Below are positions 1-5,445 of a stretch of DNA of 6,345 bases, in pieces. Source of the stretch: Candidatus Wolframiiraptor sp. EX4484-121 (lineage in GTDB: Archaea; Thermoproteota; Nitrososphaeria_A; Caldarchaeales; Wolframiiraptoraceae). The notes beneath the pieces are model-generated. The model worked only from the letters and a program-made list of their open reading frames with translations, searched no databases and was not told the DNA's origin. How positions within the stretch are numbered: position 1 is the first letter of the stretch; each line of letters opens with the position of its first letter. The stretch lies in the NCBI GenBank assembly GCA_002255105.1, contig NJEK01000060.1, positions 1 through 6,345 of the forward strand, read 5' to 3'. Position numbers and translations under genes: made by a program.

Positions 1-2
1 TC

Positions 3-440
3 ATAGGCCGTTCATGGCTCTTCAGATTCAATCTTATGGGATCGATCCTGGTTCCCCCGATAATCGCCTCGATGATGAATGAGGTTGAGGAGGCGAGTAG
101 ACCTGCGGTGTTGACGGCGATCGTCGGGTTAATGTTTATGATTATGCTTCCAACGATCTTTGCGCTTAAGCCTAGCATAACTATGAAGGACTACCTAGAG
201 CTTCAGAGGATAGTCGACTACGTGCCGCCTGGATCGACGATAGTTGTTCCAGACACTAGGCTGAGGTATTGGGTCGAGGCTCTACATGAGGGGACATACG
301 ATATAGTTAGGAGGCCTCCGCATCCTCCGCCGCAAAAACTCTACCTCATAATTGGGAGACATCATCCAGCCAGAGGTCTGCCACCCAGATCCAAGCTCAT
401 TCTTGAGGGAGATTATATCCGGATAGTGAAATTGAGGTGA
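3..440 (+). CDS. C-terminal part of an unidentified membrane protein with an outside domain
   Basis: The reading frame is open from the left edge, so the gene begins outside the window; the ATG at 36 lies inside what looks like a membrane segment and is probably not the start. Visible parts are a hydrophobic stretch just before and after that ATG (SWLFRFNLMGSILVPPIIA), a polar loop, a second strong hydrophobic segment (AVLTAIVGLMFMIMLPTIFA), and then a soluble C-terminal domain of about 90 residues rich in Pro, Arg and beta-type hydrophobic runs. Multi-spanning membrane proteins ending in a small extracytoplasmic domain are common among archaeal GT39/PMT-like glycosyltransferases, and the overall look fits that, but no catalytic motif is in view, so the family is a guess. 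It converges on the mgtC-like gene with only 9 nt between the stops. Confident as a real gene end, not confident in function. Confidence 0.6.
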   Translation: MGRSWLFRFNLMGSILVPPIIASMMNEVEEASRPAVLTAIVGLMFMIMLPTIFALKPSITMKDYLELQRIVDYVPPGSTIVVPDTRLRYWVEALHEGTYDIVRRPPHPPPQKLYLIIGRHHPARGLPPRSKLILEGDYIRIVKLR

Positions 441-449
441 GCAGCTTTT

Positions 450-878
450 TCATGAGACCTCCCTAGACACCTTTAGCTTCCTCTCCAACGGCCTAAGCCT
501 GAGCGTTAGATAGGAGAGCGCCGTGACGATGACCGCCAACACATAATAGCCTACTCCAGCGGCCATCCCGATCGCCGCCGCGATCCAGAGCGACGCCGCG
601 GTCGTGATCCCCAAGACCCTCTCCCTAGTTTGGAGGATCGTCCCAGCTCCGATGAAGCCTATTCCAGCCACCACGTAGGCTGCAACCCTAGCTGGATCGC
701 CTCCGGGGAAGGCTGTGAAGGAGATCACCGTGAAGAGACATGATCCAACCCCGACTAGGATATGGGTTCTGAGGCCCGCGGGCTTATCGACCCTCTCACG
801 CTCGAATCCAAGGATTCCGCTAAGCGCGAAGGCCAGGAAGATTCTGAGCATGAAGTCGAGCTGGGAGAAGGGGTCCAT
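450..878 (-). CDS. MgtC/SapB family membrane protein (short form)
   Basis: A 142-residue integral membrane protein of the MgtC/SapB family. Family hallmarks are visible: GFERER near residues 24-29, AGLRTH at 34-39, VGVGS at 42-46, GIGFIGAGTI at 72-81 and GITTAASLW at 90-98. Hydrophobic segments sit at about 10-25, 37-54, 65-83, 90-107 and 109-127, giving roughly five membrane spans with a short basic tail. Bacterial MgtC has an additional C-terminal ACT-like soluble domain; this protein lacks it, as do many archaeal and SapB-type members. Bacterial MgtC is linked to survival in low Mg2+ and to F-type ATP synthase regulation; whether that applies here is unknown. The ATG at 878 is chosen because an archaeal TATA box lies about 29 nt upstream, which suggests a leaderless mRNA; no Shine-Dalgarno sequence is seen. 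It is monocistronic as far as the window shows. Confidence 0.88.
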   Translation of the reverse strand: MDPFSQLDFMLRIFLAFALSGILGFERERVDKPAGLRTHILVGVGSCLFTVISFTAFPGGDPARVAAYVVAGIGFIGAGTILQTRERVLGITTAASLWIAAAIGMAAGVGYYVLAVIVTALSYLTLRLRPLERKLKVSREVS

Positions 879-884
879 CGTCCA

Positions 885-901
885 CTCTATAGATTATAGA
901 G
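885..901. promoter_or_regulatory. Perfect 7-bp inverted repeat in the mgtC-like promoter, candidate operator
   Basis: CTCTATA at 885-891 and TATAGAG at 895-901 are exact reverse complements separated by GAT. The site lies between the TATA box (904-910) and the start codon (878-876), covering the region just upstream of the expected transcription start near 880. A dimeric repressor bound here would block transcription initiation. The symmetry is seen directly; the regulatory role is inferred, and AT-rich promoter DNA can form short palindromes by chance. Confidence 0.45.
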
Positions 902-903
902 GC

Positions 904-910
904 ATTTATA
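904..910 (-). promoter_or_regulatory. Archaeal TATA box of the mgtC-like gene
   Basis: On the minus strand the sequence reads TATAAAT, preceded by an A-rich BRE-like stretch (AAAC), with its centre about 29 nt from the ATG at 878. That spacing predicts transcription starting at or within a few bases of the start codon. A second AT-rich stretch (ACATATAAAC) a few bases further upstream could be an alternative TATA element. Confidence 0.55.
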
Positions 911-979
911 GTTTATATGTTTTATTATTGCATGCCCGCCCCTAAGCCCGCTCCGCCCAGACCATCTTCTTAGGCTCGC

Positions 980-1648
980 TCAGCTAACGAGCTCGAGGAG
1001 CTTCTTCAAGGTCTCCTCGGCCTCTTCTCGCCCCACCCTCCTCCCGAGCTCCGATAGTTCTCTAAGCTTATCTTCGATAACCTCTATGGATTCTCTTCCC
1101 TCAAGCTTGAGCTTGGCCTTCTCTATTATCACGGGCTCCGGGGATGTCAATGCTCCCCTAACTAGGATCTCATCGTCGAGCGAGGTGACCTGCAATAAGC
1201 CCACCTCGGCGTCTCCGAGCTTAACCGAGTAGACTAGATCTCCTATCGGAGTCTTTCCAACCTCCTCGACCCTAAGCTTTCTCTCGATGACCTCCTCCGC
1301 CTTCATCAACGTCTCCTTGAGGATCTTCTCCACCTCCTCCTCGCCAACCCTCCTATAGACCTCAATATTGAGGCTATCATAATCCCACTTAATCTCCCCA
1401 TCCTCCAGGGTGTATCCTATCCTGATCCTCACGACATCCCCCTTCTTGACCGCGAGCCTCTCGACCAAGATATTGTAGAGGAGCATGTTTAGATCTCTTG
1501 AAGCCCTGGCAACCGCCGCCGCCGAGATCTCCTTCGACTTGATCTTGGGTGAGAGCTGGGCGAAGAGGGTCCTCCTAAGCTTATCCGCATAGGCTCCAGC
1601 TATGACCAAGCCCGTGCTGATCTCATTTCTAGCCTCCATCGTCTCCAC
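980..1648 (-). CDS. DUF2258-like archaeal protein, function unknown
   Basis: A soluble protein of up to 222 residues. The N-terminal TGLVIAGAYADKLRRTLFAQL stretch is reminiscent of the archaeal DUF2258 family as I remember it; the assignment needs a profile search. The middle holds alternating strand-like segments (DVVRIRIGYTLEDGEIKWDYDSLNIEVYRR), followed by a charged helix, another strand-rich part (LVYSVKLGDAEVGLLQV), and a Glu/Lys/Arg-rich helical C-terminus. There are no membrane segments, signal peptide or cysteine motifs. No molecular function can be read from the sequence. Two starts are possible: GTG at 1648, about 28 nt from a TATA-like TTTATG and therefore consistent with leaderless initiation, or the in-frame ATG at 1639, preceded closely by GGAG. 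It is divergent from the NifX-like locus and 101 nt from the mgtC-like gene, which has its own promoter. Confidence 0.75.
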   Translation of the reverse strand: METMEARNEISTGLVIAGAYADKLRRTLFAQLSPKIKSKEISAAAVARASRDLNMLLYNILVERLAVKKGDVVRIRIGYTLEDGEIKWDYDSLNIEVYRRVGEEEVEKILKETLMKAEEVIERKLRVEEVGKTPIGDLVYSVKLGDAEVGLLQVTSLDDEILVRGALTSPEPVIIEKAKLKLEGRESIEVIEDKLRELSELGRRVGREEAEETLKKLLELVS

Positions 1649-1672
1649 GAAAAATTATTGCCGCACTCAACC

Positions 1673-1678
1673 CATAAA
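1673..1678 (-). promoter_or_regulatory. TATA-like element of the DUF2258-like gene
   Basis: The minus strand reads TTTATG within GGTTTATGGG, centred about 28 nt upstream of the GTG start at 1648. The match to the archaeal consensus is moderate and is supported mainly by spacing. A better TATA-like string (ATATAAATTT, minus strand of 1721-1730) is too far away unless the message has a leader of about 50 nt. Confidence 0.35.
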
Positions 1679-1708
1679 CCTTGCGAGCGGGTTCCGATCG
1701 GATATTTT

Positions 1709-2104
1709 GTGCCATCGCATAAATTTATATCAGGCAAGCTTAGAAAGTTATCTGGTGATGGATGGCTGAACTATCTGATACCGCTTCAAGAGAATTCGGG
1801 GATCACGTCCAGGATCTCATTCCACTTCGGCAGATCCCCATACTACGCGATAATCACCCACGATGAGTCGGCGGATAAGATCGAGTTGGAGATAAGGTCG
1901 TTCTCCTCGATAGCCCATGGAGAGGTATGTGGGGCTGGAGACCTCGTCGAGAAATCTGGAGTCGATGCCGTGATCGTTAAGGGGATAGGGCCCAGGGCGA
2001 TTCACGGCTATCCCGATCGCCGTAGGGCTTTACCTGATGTTCCTCTCGGGCTATGGTTTAATCACGGTCAAGGCGAGTATATTGACCCTCGGATTCATGG
2101 ATAG
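1709..2104 (+). CDS. NifX/NifB-type FeMo-cofactor-binding domain, probably a broken gene
   Basis: The frame encodes the first two thirds of a dinitrogenase iron-molybdenum cofactor (NifX/NafY/NifB C-terminal type) domain. The signs are YLIPLQENSG at 1772-1801, the diagnostic HFGRSPYYAII at 1823-1852, an HGEVCGAG stretch at about 1916-1939, and VDAVIVKGIGPRAI ending at 2002. Members normally continue for about 40 residues after GIGPRA; here the frame turns into unrelated Arg/Pro-rich sequence and stops at 2104. The in-frame starts (GTG 1709, TTG 1658) lie upstream of the TATA box, so transcripts from that promoter would lack them. The two ATGs next to the expected transcription start are out of frame. 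Small proteins of this family bind or carry metal clusters, in nitrogenase and in non-nitrogenase archaea. I read it as a frameshifted or truncated remnant; a sequencing error is the alternative. Confidence 0.5.
   Translation: MPSHKFISGKLRKLSGDGWLNYLIPLQENSGITSRISFHFGRSPYYAIITHDESADKIELEIRSFSSIAHGEVCGAGDLVEKSGVDAVIVKGIGPRAIHGYPDRRRALPDVPLGLWFNHGQGEYIDPRIHG
1721..1730 (+). promoter_or_regulatory. Archaeal TATA box in front of the NifX-like locus
   Basis: AAATTTATAT is a good archaeal TATA element. Transcription would be expected about 26 nt downstream of its centre, near 1753. That is just before GGTGATGGATGG, where ATG triplets occur at 1758 and 1762. Neither ATG is in frame with the NifX-like coding sequence, which is one of the reasons the locus looks damaged. 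Confidence 0.5.
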
Positions 2105-2312
2105 GGCTAGAAGCATATCAATACACACAGCAACCCACCTAAAGTATCTCATCGGCGTGCTTGCAGCCCTTCACGCGTTAGGGGGATTTGGGGTGATGAT
2201 TTTAAGGCATGTCAGAGGCGAGCTGATGTCAAGGATCCTCGAATCGATAGGCCTCGCCCTAATCGTGGTATTCATTATCCAAATAACCATACTCGAATTC
2301 ATCCCATTCTAG
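2037..2312 (+). CDS. Small histidine-containing membrane protein, N-terminus probably missing
   Basis: From the ATG at 2037 the product is 91 residues and starts MFLSGYGL, in the middle of a hydrophobic segment. The same frame reads TAIPIAVGLYLMFLSGYGLI from about 2004, a complete membrane span, but contains no ATG, GTG or TTG between the TAG at 1986 and 2037. Two further spans lie at about residues 36-55 and 69-88. Histidines at 30, 34 and 46 sit around the start and within the second span, a pattern seen in small cytochrome b-like membrane proteins, so heme binding is possible but unproven. AGGG lies 9 nt before the ATG as a weak ribosome-binding site. It overlaps the NifX-like frame by 68 nt, suggesting an out-of-frame fusion or a truncated neighbour. 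It converges on the nuclease-like gene. Confidence 0.5.
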   Translation: MFLSGYGLITVKASILTLGFMDRARSISIHTATHLKYLIGVLAALHALGGFGVMILRHVRGELMSRILESIGLALIVVFIIQITILEFIPF

Positions 2313-2338
2313 CCCTCCGAGACCCTATGGCTCATCAC

Positions 2339-2353
2339 TGCTCAGCGTGAGCA
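2339..2353. terminator. Stem-loop between convergent genes
   Basis: TGCTCA and TGAGCA form a perfect 6-bp stem with a GCG loop. It lies in the 79-nt spacer between the stop of the membrane-protein gene (2312) and the stop of the nuclease-like gene (2392). No T-tract follows on either strand, so a terminator role is weakly supported; archaeal termination relies mostly on T-runs. Nothing else stands out in this spacer. Confidence 0.25.
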
Positions 2354-2391
2354 ACAGGCTCCTCATCGGGCGCATCAATAACTCGGCCGAC

Positions 2392-3117
2392 CTATCTATT
2401 TAATCTTTTGAGAGGCTTCACCAGCTCATTTAAGCCCAGATCCCTTGGAACCCTAACCACCTCGCTCCTGAGCTCGTAATATGCCCTCTCCAAGTATTCG
2501 AGGGCTCCCATGAGCTTTCCGACGGATATGAACATGTGGCCTCGGAGGAGCTTCTTCCTAGGCTCATAGATTGTTAGGATCGCTGGGATCAGCGTTATCT
2601 CCTTCAATTCTCCTGAACCCCTCCAGAGAAGGCTTAAAGCATCTTTTAGATCGATGAGCCTCTCCTCCTGCTCCATGACCATCCTCTCCTCCTCGGATGG
2701 GGATGGGGGCTTCCTCCAATGCTTACAATCCACAAGCAACATGAAGATCCCATTATATGCCAGTAGATCGACTTGATGCCACCTATCCCCATACTTGAAT
2801 CTCAGGCCGCCGTAAACCTCGTATCCGATTTCCCTGAATGCCTCGGCCGCAAGGCTCTCAAACTCCCTCCAATCCAAGTATCTCGATATCCTCTCCCCAT
2901 CGACTCCGATCCTAATCGCCTCCAAGGCTATCCTAACTCTCTGCCCAAAACCTATTCTACTCCCCAGATCGAATCTCTCTAGGATCCTGTTCACCATAGA
3001 CTCCGAGGTTAGGGAGTGCTCCGCGATCTTCCGCGAATCGACTTCATCTCTCTCCAAAGTAAGCTTTAGAATTGTCTCTAGTATCCTGCCGACGATCATC
3101 TTAGAGGAAGAGGTCAT
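2392..3117 (-). CDS. PD-(D/E)XK nuclease-like (Mrr/resolvase type) protein with an HTH-like N-terminus
   Basis: A 241-residue protein. Residues about 8-55 are helical and resemble a winged-helix/HTH module (VDSRKIAEHSLTSESMVNRIL). The nuclease-like core follows: E85 or E87 in LDWREFESLAAEAF, then GYEVYGG, D117 in HQVDLLAYNG, and D130-C131-K132 in FMLLVDCKHW. The order helix-E, D, D-x-K with a hydrophobic strand before the last motif is the classic pattern of Mrr-like and Holliday-resolvase-like folds. The C-terminal 100 residues are helical and Leu/Arg-rich. A role in DNA repair or DNA restriction is inferred; no methyltransferase partner is in view. ATG 3117 is preferred over GTG 3126 because AGGAG lies 8 nt ahead of the ATG but overlaps the GTG. 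The start lies inside the cofE 3' end (17-nt overlap), implying co-translation. Confidence 0.75.
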   Translation of the reverse strand: MTSSSKMIVGRILETILKLTLERDEVDSRKIAEHSLTSESMVNRILERFDLGSRIGFGQRVRIALEAIRIGVDGERISRYLDWREFESLAAEAFREIGYEVYGGLRFKYGDRWHQVDLLAYNGIFMLLVDCKHWRKPPSPSEEERMVMEQEERLIDLKDALSLLWRGSGELKEITLIPAILTIYEPRKKLLRGHMFISVGKLMGALEYLERAYYELRSEVVRVPRDLGLNELVKPLKRLNR

Positions 3118-3859
3118 CCTCCTCACTCCTTGGAATCACGCTTGCGGGTTCCTCACCCCTCTCAAACTTGTAGCCCCTTATGATCGCGATCGGAACCCCC
3201 TCATCCGCCTGACCTATGACGAGCTCGGCGGCCGAGGCGAGTTCGTCGGCGACGCAGATCATCTTCGACCTCAAAGTTCTGCCATAAAGATCTCTCTCAC
3301 CCCTCCTATCTAGGATAGGCTTTAATCCGGAGCATCCTATGGCCACATTTATGGAGCCTCTCCTCAAGGGTCTCCCCTGCGTGTCGGAGATTATGACCGC
3401 CACATCTACCCCAGCGAGTTCCTTGATCCTCCTCCTAATCCTCCTCGCCGAGAGATCGGGATCTTCCGGTAGGAGGGCGACTCTACCTATCCCGGCGTTC
3501 GAGAGATCCACCCCGGCGTTTGCGCAGATATGGCCTCCGACCGCCTCGCAGATGAGCAAGCCATTCCTCATCCTAACGATCCTCTCGGAGCTTTGAAGTA
3601 TTGCCTCGACGTGTCTCGGATCTTTTCCAGATCTCTTAGCGATCTCCTCGGCGAATCTAGATGGCTTGTATTCTTCGAGTCTCCTCACCCTTCCCTCAGA
3701 CTTTGAGACCACTATATGCGAGATCACCAATATGTCTCCATCCCTGAGATTCAAGCCCATCTTCTTGACGGCCTCAACTATCAATGATGCAAGATCGTCT
3801 CCTTCCTCGATTATTGGTATACCCCTGACGCCGATTATCTCGACCTTGGGAAGATCCAT
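3101..3859 (-). CDS. cofE: Coenzyme F420-0:L-glutamate ligase (F420 gamma-glutamyl ligase)
   Basis: CofE adds L-glutamate to F420-0 using GTP and a divalent metal, then adds a second glutamate by gamma linkage, completing the coenzyme tail in the cytoplasm. The 252 residues match the usual archaeal length of about 250. Family motifs are in order: an N-terminal VEIIGVRGIPII strand, DILVISHIVVSKSEGR at 42-57, ICANAGVDLSNAG at 111-123, ISDTQGRPLRRG at 157-168 (metal/nucleotide region), NVAIGCSGLKPILDRRGERDLYGR at 171-194 and ADELASAAELVIGQADEGVP at 204-223. The C-terminus ends EEDDLFL, as is common in the family. No key motif appears lost. The ATG at 3859 is supported by a TATA-like element about 27 nt upstream, indicating a leaderless message separate from the ABC operon. 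Its 3' end overlaps the nuclease-like gene. No other F420 genes are in the window. Confidence 0.93.
   Translation of the reverse strand: MDLPKVEIIGVRGIPIIEEGDDLASLIVEAVKKMGLNLRDGDILVISHIVVSKSEGRVRRLEEYKPSRFAEEIAKRSGKDPRHVEAILQSSERIVRMRNGLLICEAVGGHICANAGVDLSNAGIGRVALLPEDPDLSARRIRRRIKELAGVDVAVIISDTQGRPLRRGSINVAIGCSGLKPILDRRGERDLYGRTLRSKMICVADELASAAELVIGQADEGVPIAIIRGYKFERGEEPASVIPRSEEDDLFL
3126..3130 (-). promoter_or_regulatory. Shine-Dalgarno site deciding the nuclease-like gene start
   Basis: The minus strand reads AGGAG followed by 8 nt (TGAGGAGG) and then the ATG at 3117. The site lies inside the cofE coding sequence, so translation of the second gene can be coupled to cofE. Its last base is the first base of the alternative GTG start at 3126, which argues against the GTG. 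Confidence 0.6.
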
Positions 3860-3883
3860 CCAAGAAGATGTTGAGCTTGCTCG

Positions 3884-3890
3884 ATAAAAC
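3884..3890 (-). promoter_or_regulatory. TATA-like promoter element of cofE
   Basis: On the minus strand GTTTTATC lies just after the livF stop codon, and its centre is about 27 nt upstream of the cofE ATG at 3859. The spacing predicts transcription starting near the ATG. The surrounding GATAACGTTTTATC is itself an imperfect palindrome (5-bp arms, 4-nt spacer), which could be chance. Confidence 0.45.
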
Positions 3891-3891
3891 G

Positions 3892-4602
3892 TTATCCGCT
3901 TATCCCGAGATATAGCTTCCCGAGCTGAGGATGCTCTAAGAGCTCATGCGCGTCTCCGTGGAATACGAGTCTCCCGCTTACCAGTAGGTAGGCTTTGTCC
4001 CCGATCTCCAGGGCCTTCTTGGCGTTTTGTTCAACCAAGATTATCGTTATCTTAAGCTGGTCTTTGAGCTCAACTATCTTCTTCAACACCTCGTTCGCGA
4101 TCTTAGGGGCAAGGCTTCCAGTGGGCTCATCGAACATCATGACCTTAGGTCTTCTAAGCAAGGCCATGGCCATGGCGACCATCTGCCTCTCTCCACCGCT
4201 CAGGACTCCGGCCTTACTCCTCCAATACCTCTTTATTACCGGAAATGTCTCGGAGACCTCTTCGATCCTCTCCTCAACCTCCCCTCCCCTCAAGGTGTAT
4301 CCGGCCATGAGCATGTTCTCCGCGACGGTCAGGTTTGAGAAGACGTTATCCACCTGCGGGAGATACGCTATCCCCCTCCTGGCGATTTGATGGGGCATGA
4401 GGCCGTTTAGCTCAACCCCGTTAAACTTTATCGAACCTGAGTAGATTGTCGTTAGGCCGAAGATGCTCTTTAGGAGGGTGCTCTTCCCGCTCCCATTGGG
4501 CCCGACGACCACGTTTATCTTATCCTTCTCAAACCTCAGGCTTATGTCGTAGAGGACGTGGAGCCTCTTATACCCCGCATTCAGACCATCTATCTCGATC
4601 AT
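3892..4602 (-). CDS. livF: Branched-chain amino acid/amide ABC transporter ATPase, LivF type
   Basis: One of two cytoplasmic ATPases powering a HAAT-family (Liv/Urt-like) importer. The 236-residue length is typical of LivF. Motifs: Walker A GPNGSGKST at 34-42, Q-loop LPQVDN with Q83, signature LSGGERQ at 134-140, Walker B VMMFDEP at 154-160 and D-loop GSLAP. VEQN at 190-193 replaces the usual H-loop His, a LivF hallmark, whereas the partner has VEH. The start at 4602 lies 5 nt after the livG stop, and a GGAGG contained in the livG 3' end sits 9 nt ahead, so the two are co-translated. The substrate cannot be told from the ATPase: branched-chain amino acids, amides, urea and short-chain compounds are all known for this class. 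Confidence 0.9.
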   Translation of the reverse strand: MIEIDGLNAGYKRLHVLYDISLRFEKDKINVVVGPNGSGKSTLLKSIFGLTTIYSGSIKFNGVELNGLMPHQIARRGIAYLPQVDNVFSNLTVAENMLMAGYTLRGGEVEERIEEVSETFPVIKRYWRSKAGVLSGGERQMVAMAMALLRRPKVMMFDEPTGSLAPKIANEVLKKIVELKDQLKITIILVEQNAKKALEIGDKAYLLVSGRLVFHGDAHELLEHPQLGKLYLGISG

Positions 4603-4607
4603 CCCCC

Positions 4608-5369
4608 TCAGCCTCCCAGATAGGCCTCGACGACCTGCGGGTCCACCATCACCGTCTCCGGCACACCCTCGGCCACGACAAGCCCATTAGCCATGGCGTA
4701 GACGTAATCGGTGTATTTTAGAGCTATCTCAAGCCTATGCTCGACTAGAAAGAAGGTCACCCCAAGCCTATCCCTCAGCTCCCTAAACGTCCTGAAGATC
4801 TCATGGGCTAGGACTGGGTTCACTCCGGCCACAGGCTCATCCATTATTATTAGCCTCGCATCGCTCATCAAAGCCCTCCCAACCTCTAGTAGCTTCATCT
4901 GCCCCCCACTGAGCTTATAAGACTGCTGATCCCAGAGGTGATCCAGCTTCAGGAGCTTCAGGATCTTGAAGGCCTTCTCAACCGCCTCCTCCTCAACCTT
5001 CATCCACCTACCTCTCCTCAAAGCCCCAAGGAACCTCTCCCCAGGGTTATCTGGGTAGGCGACTAGAAGATTCTCTAAGACCGTTAGCTTCGTGAATGGC
5101 TGGGGAATCTGGAAGGTTCTAACTAGCCCGAGCTTGAATATCTCGTGTGGTTTGAGCCCCGTTATCTCCCTACCGTTGAAGAACACCTCTCCGCCATCGG
5201 GCTTATAGATCCCCGAGATCACGTTTATCAAGGTGGTCTTCCCGCTCCCATTAGGCCCGATCATCATCGTTATGGAGCCCTCCTCAACCCCTATGCTGAC
5301 TCCCTTCAGCGCCCTGACTCCGCCGAAGCTCTTAGTCACGTTGCTCGTCCGCAGTATCTCCGACCTCAT
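4608..5369 (-). CDS. livG: Branched-chain amino acid/amide ABC transporter ATPase, LivG type
   Basis: The second ATPase of the HAAT-type importer, 253 residues, normal for LivG. It shows an A-loop aromatic in TKSFGG (F15), Walker A GPNGSGKTT at 38-46, Q-loop RTFQ with Q87 in the LVRTFQIPQPF signature typical of LivG, LSGGQ at 153-157, Walker B LIIMDEP at 173-179, D-loop AGVNP at 181-185 and H-loop VEHRLE with H211. A LivG-specific insert (about 103-130) precedes the helical domain. All catalytic positions look intact. The ATG at 5369 has no clear Shine-Dalgarno sequence. The 76-nt gap from the binding-protein stop contains T-rich stretches that could be a weak promoter or partial terminator. 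It lies directly downstream of the binding-protein gene rather than after livH and livM, the usual order. Confidence 0.92.
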   Translation of the reverse strand: MRSEILRTSNVTKSFGGVRALKGVSIGVEEGSITMMIGPNGSGKTTLINVISGIYKPDGGEVFFNGREITGLKPHEIFKLGLVRTFQIPQPFTKLTVLENLLVAYPDNPGERFLGALRRGRWMKVEEEAVEKAFKILKLLKLDHLWDQQSYKLSGGQMKLLEVGRALMSDARLIIMDEPVAGVNPVLAHEIFRTFRELRDRLGVTFFLVEHRLEIALKYTDYVYAMANGLVVAEGVPETVMVDPQVVEAYLGG

Positions 5370-5445
5370 CGCTTGAAAAGCATAAAAAATTGGGGAGTTA
5401 AAAATGTTTACCCAATCAGGGATGACGGCCGATCCCTCGGCGATT
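5370..5445 (-). promoter_or_regulatory. Spacer between binding-protein gene and livG: hairpin plus T-runs
   Basis: Immediately after the binding-protein stop, 5428-5441 can form a 5-bp hairpin (GCCGA/TCGGC, 4-nt loop). Further down the minus strand are two T-rich runs, TTTTTAA near 5398-5404 and ATTTTTTATG near 5381-5390. T-runs after a gene are typical archaeal terminators; the first run could instead act as a TATA-like element, since its centre is about 33 nt before the livG ATG. This arrangement would allow high binding-protein and lower ATPase expression, a common need of binding-protein-dependent transporters. The role is inferred. Confidence 0.3.

Noticed and set aside
715..945. Plus-strand open frame of 76 codons
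   Set aside because: It lies antisense to the mgtC-like gene and its promoter, shows no family resemblance, and its composition mirrors the opposite strand.
1754..1768. GTGATGG followed by CTGA, resembling C and D boxes of a C/D guide RNA
   Set aside because: The C box is not exact and the spacing is far too short for a guide; no D' or C' pair is seen.
2690..2720. Pyrimidine-rich CTC/CCT runs here and throughout minus-strand genes
   Set aside because: They are explained by Glu, Arg and Gly codons (GAG, AGG, GGG) of genes on the minus strand, not by a repeat array.
3873..3882. GAGC-TT-GCTC inverted repeat between the cofE TATA element and the start
   Set aside because: Four-base arms are too short to separate from chance.
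3995..4390. Long plus-strand open frames opposite livF (also 4027-4338)
   Set aside because: Both are shadows of a strongly conserved ABC ATPase on the minus strand; their translations have no domain signs.
5366..5383. Five-codon micro-ORF (MLFKR) whose stop overlaps the livG ATG on the minus strand
   Set aside because: It would look like a leader peptide with an ATGA overlap, but there is no ribosome-binding site, and an ORF this short next to a T-rich run is expected by chance.
5428..5441. Hairpin after the binding-protein stop as a strong intrinsic terminator
   Set aside because: The stem is only 5 bp and no T-run follows directly; it is kept only as part of the spacer description.
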